This document shows, piece after piece, positions 5,725 through 9,593 of a stretch of DNA of 9,593 bases. The DNA comes from Chloroflexota bacterium (GTDB lineage: Bacteria > Chloroflexota > Anaerolineae > J102): contig JAJRXO010000036.1 of assembly GCA_024276255.1 (NCBI GenBank), forward strand, positions 1 to 9,593. The letters are read 5' to 3'. Under the pieces are notes generated by a model. The model worked only from the letters and a program-made list of their open reading frames with translations. It searched no databases and was not told the origin of the DNA. Positions within the stretch are counted from its first letter, which is position 1. Each line of letters starts with the position of its first letter. Position numbers and translations under genes: made by a program.

Positions 5725-5760
5725 ATGCATCGCCAGCATCATAATCATTCAACGAGGTAG
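5725..5760 (+). CDS. Possible 11-residue leader peptide ahead of fabH
   Basis: An ATG at 5725 opens an 11-codon frame translating to MHRQHHNHSTR and ending in TAG at 5758-5760. Four of eleven residues are histidine. The stop overlaps the fabH SD (GAGGT at 5754-5758), the same stop-in-SD arrangement seen before lutB. The SD for this mini-ORF is poor (CGGA three bases away). It may be a chance frame; translation is unproven. Confidence 0.25.
   Translation: MHRQHHNHSTR
5754..5758 (+). promoter_or_regulatory. Ribosome binding site of fabH
   Basis: GAGGT lies six bases before the ATG at 5765. This selects that ATG over a TTG reading at 5684 that would add 27 residues. Confidence 0.75.
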
Positions 5761-5764
5761 TTTT

Positions 5765-6952
5765 ATGAGTCTTTATTATTCCAAAATCACGGGTTGGGGC
5801 CACTATGCCCCGGAGCGCATCCTGACCAATGATGATCTGGCACAAATGGTGGATACCTCTGATGAGTGGATCCGGACGCGTACCGGTATTCGGGAACGAC
5901 ATATCGCAGCAGAGGGACAGGCCACGGTGGACCAGGCTTATCACGCTTCAGTGCAGGCGCTGGAACGCGCCGGCATCAGCGCCGCCGATCTCGACCTGAT
6001 CATCCTGGCCACATCTACGCCCGACTATCTCTGTCCTCCCGCCTCCAGCATGCTCGAGGATCGCCTGGGCGCCAGCAAGGCCGGGGCCATGACCCTGATC
6101 GCCGGCTGCACGGGCTTCGTTTACGGCCTGGCCACTGCTGCCCAATTTGTGCAGACAGGCATGTATGAGCATGTGCTGGTGGTGGGCGCCGAAACCCTGA
6201 GCTACGCCGTTGATTGGGAAGATCGCAATACCTGTATTCTGTTTGGCGACGGGGCCGGCGCCGTGATCGTCAGCCGCAGTCATACCCCCGGCGGCCTGCA
6301 AAGCATGATCCTCGGGTCCGAAGGCTCAGGTTGGGACGCCCTGATCGCCCCTGGCATTGGCAGCCACGCGCCGATGACAGTCGAAACCCTGGAACGTAAA
6401 GAGCACAAGCTGCGCATGAACGGCCGCCAGGTATTCAAGTTTGCCACCCGTGTGATGACTGAAGCCGTCACCGAGGTGCTGAGCGACGCCGAACTCACGA
6501 TCCATGACGTGGATGTACTCATTCCCCATCAGGCCAACGCCCGCATCATCGATCTGGCTGTGCGCCGGCTGGGTATTGACAAAGACAAGGTAATCATCAA
6601 TCTCGACCGCTACGGCAACACCTCGGCTGCCTCGGTGCCGCTGGCACTGGCCGAGGCCCTGGACAGCGGCCGCGTCCAACCCGGTGACACGGTGGTGATG
6701 GTGGCTTTCGGCGCCGGTCTCACCTATGCCGCCACGGTATGGCAATGGCAGCCAGAGACCGCAGACGAAGAACCGATCCTCGTCACCAACTGGCCCGTGC
6801 CGGAAACGATGCGTGTTCAGGCACAGCGCGTTCGTACTGCTGCCTGGCGTTTGCAGGTGCAGGCTCGCACCAAGGCCTCCGACGCCGCCATGTCACTCAT
6901 GTTGCCACTTTACACCTTCCGCAAAGGCGTGAAAAAACGATTGAAGAAATAA
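5765..6952 (+). CDS. fabH: 3-oxoacyl-[acyl-carrier-protein] synthase III (FabH-type) with C-terminal extension
   Basis: A 395-residue condensing enzyme. FabH starts fatty acid synthesis by joining an acyl-CoA primer to malonyl-ACP in the cytoplasm. The catalytic triad is intact: Cys115 in AGCTGFVYGL, His255 in IPHQANARI and Asn285 in YGNTSAAS. Other FabH blocks are SDEWIRTRTGIRERH (32-46), FGDGAGAVI (160-168) and the terminal VAFGAGLTYAA (313-323). Typical FabH ends soon after this block at about 320-340 residues. Here about 65 further residues follow: an acidic and proline-containing linker (328-346), then a predicted long helix rich in Arg, Gln and Ala, ending in the strongly basic FRKGVKKRLKK. 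The frame is open throughout with no sign of a frameshift. The gene is monocistronic, with its own promoter and a structured leader. An HMG-CoA-synthase-like or OleC/OleA-like thiolase fold enzyme is a less likely alternative. Confidence 0.92.
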   Translation: MSLYYSKITGWGHYAPERILTNDDLAQMVDTSDEWIRTRTGIRERHIAAEGQATVDQAYHASVQALERAGISAADLDLIILATSTPDYLCPPASSMLEDRLGASKAGAMTLIAGCTGFVYGLATAAQFVQTGMYEHVLVVGAETLSYAVDWEDRNTCILFGDGAGAVIVSRSHTPGGLQSMILGSEGSGWDALIAPGIGSHAPMTVETLERKEHKLRMNGRQVFKFATRVMTEAVTEVLSDAELTIHDVDVLIPHQANARIIDLAVRRLGIDKDKVIINLDRYGNTSAASVPLALAEALDSGRVQPGDTVVMVAFGAGLTYAATVWQWQPETADEEPILVTNWPVPETMRVQAQRVRTAAWRLQVQARTKASDAAMSLMLPLYTFRKGVKKRLKK

Positions 6953-6965
6953 ACTTCACAGCCAA

Positions 6966-6999
6966 AGAAAGACCGGACTCAACCCTCCTTTCTGTTTTT
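6966..6999 (+). terminator. Weak possible terminator after fabH
   Basis: AGAAAG (6966-6971) can pair with CTTTCT (6988-6993) across a 16-base loop and is followed by G and five T (6995-6999). The stem is short and A/T-rich and the loop long, so this is only a weak candidate in the 73-base gap between the convergent fabH and thioesterase genes. No better hairpin is seen on either strand. Confidence 0.25.
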
Positions 7000-7025
7000 C
7001 CTTCTCCCAGATTTTCCACAAGCCC

Positions 7026-7463
7026 CTACGTGTCCCATCCTTCCAGCTGAGCGATTGCTGCCCGCAGGGTGGGGGTAACAGGGGCTTTTTGATTGCGCTT
7101 GTAATCGAACATGACCACCGTTCCCTCTCCCTCAGCGGCGATGCGTTGATGCCGCTCACTAATCACCCGATGGTGCACCTTGAGCCGATCTTCGCCCACT
7201 TCCAGCACGCGCACGCCCACGCGAATGCGGTCGGGATAGCTGAGAGGAAAACGATAGCGACAGCAGATACTGTGCAAGATGGGGCCAATCCCGGTAGCGG
7301 CCATCTCATCCATCATCGGGGTCTGACTAAAGTACTTGATGCGGGCGCTTTCGAAATAGCGAAAATACCGGATGTTATTGACGTGCTGAAAGGCATCCAT
7401 CTCGCCCCAGGCCACATCGGTTTCGTAGACAACGGGGTACCCAGCCAATAAATCGCTCATCAT
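7026..7463 (-). CDS. Hotdog-fold acyl-CoA thioesterase (YbgC/4-hydroxybenzoyl-CoA thioesterase family)
   Basis: A 145-residue cytosolic thioesterase that hydrolyses acyl-CoA (or acyl-ACP) thioesters. The hotdog-family active-site stretch is clear near residues 13-41: YETDVAWGEMDAFQHVNN followed by IRYFRYFESAR, with Asp23 the probable catalytic residue and the HVNN turn capping the central helix. The remaining strands (RFPLSYPDRIRVGVRVLEV, KVHHRVISE, EGEGTVVMFD) fit the sheet of this fold. Length is typical. The first of two adjacent ATGs (7463 and 7460) is given; GGAG lies 7 bases before it, and the second ATG cannot be excluded. The gene begins 3 bases after the stop of the leucyl aminopeptidase, with the SD inside its last codons, so it is the last visible gene of that operon. 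The chain-length preference is unknown. Its closeness to fabH is only topographic, since the two are convergent. Confidence 0.88.
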   Translation of the reverse strand: MMSDLLAGYPVVYETDVAWGEMDAFQHVNNIRYFRYFESARIKYFSQTPMMDEMAATGIGPILHSICCRYRFPLSYPDRIRVGVRVLEVGEDRLKVHHRVISERHQRIAAEGEGTVVMFDYKRNQKAPVTPTLRAAIAQLEGWDT

Positions 7464-7466
7464 TTC

Positions 7467-8978
7467 CTAACTCCAGTCACGCAGAAGCTGCACGAGCAGG
7501 CGCACGCCAAAGGCGCTGGCGCCATTGGGATACATGGGTCGCGCCTTGTCGATCCAGGCCATGCTGGCAATATCGATATGCGCCCAGGGATAATCTTCAG
7601 TGAAATGTTGCAGGAATTTGGCGCTGGTGCTGACGCCCATCCTCTTCAGTGGCGCAGTCGAGTTTTTCACATCGGCAAAATCACTGCGGATAGCCGCCGC
7701 ATAGTCGTCATACATCGGCATGGGCCAGACGCGCTCGCCGCTGCGCTCTGCCGCGGCCTGAATGCGTTGTCCCAGGGCCTCATCGCCGGCAAATAAACCG
7801 GCAGCATGCGGGCCCAGGGCAATGCCGATGGCGCCGGTCAATGTCGCCAGATCGATCACGGCATCGGGGTGATAACGCCCCGCATACGCCAGGGCATCGG
7901 CCAGGATCATACGTCCCTCAGCATCGGTGGAGATCACCTCCATGGTCTTTCCGCTCATCCCGGTGTACACATCGCCGGGCTTCTGCGCCCGACCATTGAT
8001 CGTGTTCTCGGTCAGGGGAGCCAGCCCCACCACATGCAGGGGCACATCCAGCAAAGCCGCGGCCCGCAAGATGCCCAAGACGTCGGCGGCGCCGGTCATG
8101 TCGTCTTTCATGCGCCACATGCTACTGGCGCTGGCAACCTTCAGGCTGTATCCGCCGGTATCGAAGGTGATGCCTTTGCCCACCAGCACGTTCGTGGGTA
8201 AATCCTGCCGGCGTTGGGCGTTGTGTTCGAGGATGACGAATTGGGGCGGTTGATCACTGCCCTTGGCCACGGCCAACAAAATACCCATGCCCAGGTCTTC
8301 CATGTCGGCTTTTTCGAGCACTGTGCATTGCAGGCCCACTTCGGCAGCCATGCGGCGGGCCGTATCAGCGATCATGGCAGGGGTAGCGATGTTGGCGGGC
8401 AGCGCCTCCAGATCGCGGGCAAAGTTGACGCTTTCGGCAATGATCGTGCCTGTGCGCAGGCCCTGTTCCAGCAATGGCACGCGGGCAGCATCATATTCTA
8501 CGACCACTACCTCCTGGATCCGCCTGGTTTTCTCCTCACGGCTGCTTTGCCGGGGCATGCGGTACGTCTCCAGCAGGCAGGCTTCGGCCAACGCGGCCGC
8601 GGCCTGCGCGGGCTCCAGGCCCCCCACACCGGCCCCGTGTACGATGGTGGCCACCGTGGCCGCGCCCAGTTTGGCAGCGCGGGCAATGGCCCTGGCGCTG
8701 GCCGTGCGCGCCGCATGCAGATCAAACGCATCGCGCTTTCCCAGGCCCAACACCAGAATGCGCGGGGCCGCCACCGCGCCGTGGCTGTAAAGCAATGTGG
8801 TATCACCCAGTTTGCCGGAACAGTCGCCCAGGGCGATGAGCTCCGAGATCCGTCCCCCCAGTGCTTTGTCGAGAGCACCGGTGGCGCCAGCGGGTCGCTC
8901 GACCCCCTGGAACAGGTTGACGATGAGCACATCGGCGGAAATATCGGTAATGTTGCCTTGTTGAATGGTGATTTTCAT
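7467..8978 (-). CDS. pepA: Leucyl aminopeptidase (cytosol aminopeptidase, M17)
   Basis: A 503-residue two-domain metallopeptidase that removes N-terminal amino acids from peptides in the cytoplasm, normally as a hexamer. The N-terminal regulatory domain covers about residues 1-160. The C-terminal catalytic domain carries every key residue: Lys268 and Asp273 in GKGITFDTGG, Lys280 in YSLK, Asp293 in KDDMTGAA, and Asp352, Glu354 and Arg356 in the STDAEGRMILADAL signature (usually NTDAEGR). These are the two metal sites and the catalytic Lys/Arg pair. Family landmarks further on are ATLTGA and WPMPMYDDY. The start at 8978 is chosen because M17 homology begins at MKITIQ. An in-frame ATG at 9068 would overlap the upstream glycosylase gene and adds a low-complexity leader. 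No SD is visible before either ATG. The gene starts 40 bases after the glycosylase stop and the thioesterase follows it closely. Confidence 0.94.
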   Translation of the reverse strand: MKITIQQGNITDISADVLIVNLFQGVERPAGATGALDKALGGRISELIALGDCSGKLGDTTLLYSHGAVAAPRILVLGLGKRDAFDLHAARTASARAIARAAKLGAATVATIVHGAGVGGLEPAQAAAALAEACLLETYRMPRQSSREEKTRRIQEVVVVEYDAARVPLLEQGLRTGTIIAESVNFARDLEALPANIATPAMIADTARRMAAEVGLQCTVLEKADMEDLGMGILLAVAKGSDQPPQFVILEHNAQRRQDLPTNVLVGKGITFDTGGYSLKVASASSMWRMKDDMTGAADVLGILRAAALLDVPLHVVGLAPLTENTINGRAQKPGDVYTGMSGKTMEVISTDAEGRMILADALAYAGRYHPDAVIDLATLTGAIGIALGPHAAGLFAGDEALGQRIQAAAERSGERVWPMPMYDDYAAAIRSDFADVKNSTAPLKRMGVSTSAKFLQHFTEDYPWAHIDIASMAWIDKARPMYPNGASAFGVRLLVQLLRDWS

Positions 8979-9018
8979 GGGATGGCACTGTTGATGAACG
9001 TGAGAGCGAAAGAAAAGA

Positions 9019-9593
9019 TCACGGTATGTTTTTTTGCTGGCGAATATGCTGCAGGTGGCGGAGTGCATTACGGATCAGCGCCTGATGGGCAGGATTCTGA
9101 ATCCAGGCAGAAGCGCCAGAGGGATGGGGCAAGGGTATCACAATACGGCCATCGATGTGAAAACGCTGGCCGATCAGATCAACGAGTTTGAAACCGCGGC
9201 CAAACACCGTATCGATGGCCATTTTTCCCACCGGCACCAGCACTTCCGGATCAACGAGGGCAAGTTCTGCCTCCAGCCAGTCACTGCAAAGCCGCTGTTC
9301 GGCACGCGTCGGGGCCCGGTCGCCGCGCCCCGACTTGTTGGGGCCGGGAAAACATTTGGTGACCGAGGTCATATAGCACTGCGCCCGAAATTCATCCTCG
9401 TCCCAGCCAGCCTGCTGAAACCAGCGGAAGAGCCGGGCCCCGGCCTTGCCACTGAAGGGCTTGTGGGTTTGCGTGACCTCAACCTGGCCCGGCGCCTGCC
9501 CCACAACCATCAGGCGGGCAGTGGCCGGGCCAGAGAAAATGGGCGGGCCCAGGATCGAATAACCGGCGTCAGCGCAGCGACGGCAGAGGCGCA
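9019..9593 (-). CDS. Fe-S uracil-DNA glycosylase (family 4-like), 5' end outside window
   Basis: At least 190 residues are visible, running off the right edge. The enzyme cuts uracil out of DNA to start base excision repair. Before the first internal ATG (9510) the frame stays open to the edge and contains a Cys-x-x-Cys pair (LCRRC). With the Cys in SVTKCFPG and the Cys in QRLCSDWL it completes the four-cysteine set that binds a [4Fe-4S] cluster in family 4/5 enzymes. The glycosylase motif is VVGQAPGQVE with KPFSGKAG behind it, and the second motif is PLPHPSGASAW. Family 4 usually has GEAPG, so the Gln in GQAPG is a variant. The KRRIH insertion of UdgX is absent. The true start lies beyond 9593; the ATG at 9510 would delete two of the four cysteines and is rejected. 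It is the first visible gene of the glycosylase-pepA-thioesterase cluster. Confidence 0.85.
   Translation of the reverse strand, partial: RLCRRCADAGYSILGPPIFSGPATARLMVVGQAPGQVEVTQTHKPFSGKAGARLFRWFQQAGWDEDEFRAQCYMTSVTKCFPGPNKSGRGDRAPTRAEQRLCSDWLEAELALVDPEVLVPVGKMAIDTVFGRGFKLVDLIGQRFHIDGRIVIPLPHPSGASAWIQNPAHQALIRNALRHLQHIRQQKNIP

Noticed and set aside
5684..5764. TTG start of fabH adding 27 hydrophobic residues (signal-like)
   Set aside because: The internal ATG has a good SD at ideal spacing and matches the FabH N-terminus. The added segment comes from a T-rich leader.
8979..9068. Upstream ATG of pepA adding 30 residues
   Set aside because: It would overlap the glycosylase gene, has no SD, and M17 homology begins at the downstream ATG.
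8214..9191. Plus-strand open frame (325 codons) antisense to pepA and the glycosylase
   Set aside because: Both genes on the other strand have complete catalytic motifs. The antisense protein is compositionally odd (Gly, Arg, Gln, His) and has no recognisable domain.
1..9593. Search for CRISPR arrays, tRNA/rRNA genes, insertion sequences, phage or defence genes
   Set aside because: No regularly spaced repeats, no tRNA-like cloverleaf, no transposase, integrase or nuclease-type defence protein seen on either strand.

Overview
The window looks like a stretch of bacterial chromosome with moderately high GC (roughly 55-60% judged by eye). It is gene-dense and holds short operons of housekeeping and accessory-metabolism genes. 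The sigma-70-like -35/-10 elements, Shine-Dalgarno (SD) sites and the style of the ECF sigma factor (region 2 with ARTF and GLPFSAWLYRIAHNL motifs) suggest a member of the Chloroflexota, for example an Anaerolineae/Ardenticatenia/Caldilineae relative. That assignment is inference from memory of the families, not a database result. I see no mobile element, CRISPR array, tRNA, rRNA, phage gene or canonical defence gene.

Left block (about 3452 down to 1, minus strand): a promoter near 3424-3452 drives a tightly packed operon. Its order is a FabF-type 3-oxoacyl-ACP synthase, a LutA-type cysteine-rich (CCG) iron-sulfur protein, an aldo/keto reductase and the N-terminal third of a LutB-type iron-sulfur protein that runs off the window. 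All junctions look translationally coupled: an ATGA overlap between fabF and lutA, and stop codons embedded in or abutting the next gene's ribosome binding site at the other two. LutA and LutB are normally parts of the LutABC L-lactate oxidation complex. A fatty-acid condensing enzyme at the head and an aldo/keto reductase in the middle are not part of the textbook layout.

Middle block (about 3446 to 5500, plus strand): a divergent promoter with face-to-face -35 elements reads an ECF-type sigma factor. A DegV/FakB-type fatty-acid-binding protein overlaps it by ATGA, followed by an unrecognised 126-residue protein with one C-terminal membrane helix (candidate membrane partner of the sigma factor) and a probable intrinsic terminator.

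Right block: a well-formed promoter with an 8-10 bp palindrome in its spacer precedes a single fabH-type 3-oxoacyl-ACP synthase III gene. Its leader carries a long-range stem and a tiny histidine-rich ORF, and the enzyme has an unusual basic C-terminal extension. Convergent to it is a minus-strand cluster, transcribed from beyond the right edge: uracil-DNA glycosylase (Fe-S type, 5' end outside the window), a leucyl aminopeptidase (M17) and a hotdog-fold acyl-CoA thioesterase.

Taken together, FabF, the FakB-like protein, FabH and the thioesterase form a loose neighbourhood of acyl-chain genes around a sigma factor. The most noteworthy points are the sigma factor/FakB coupling, the fabF-headed lut operon and the extended FabH. 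I do not see convincing evidence for a wholly new system.
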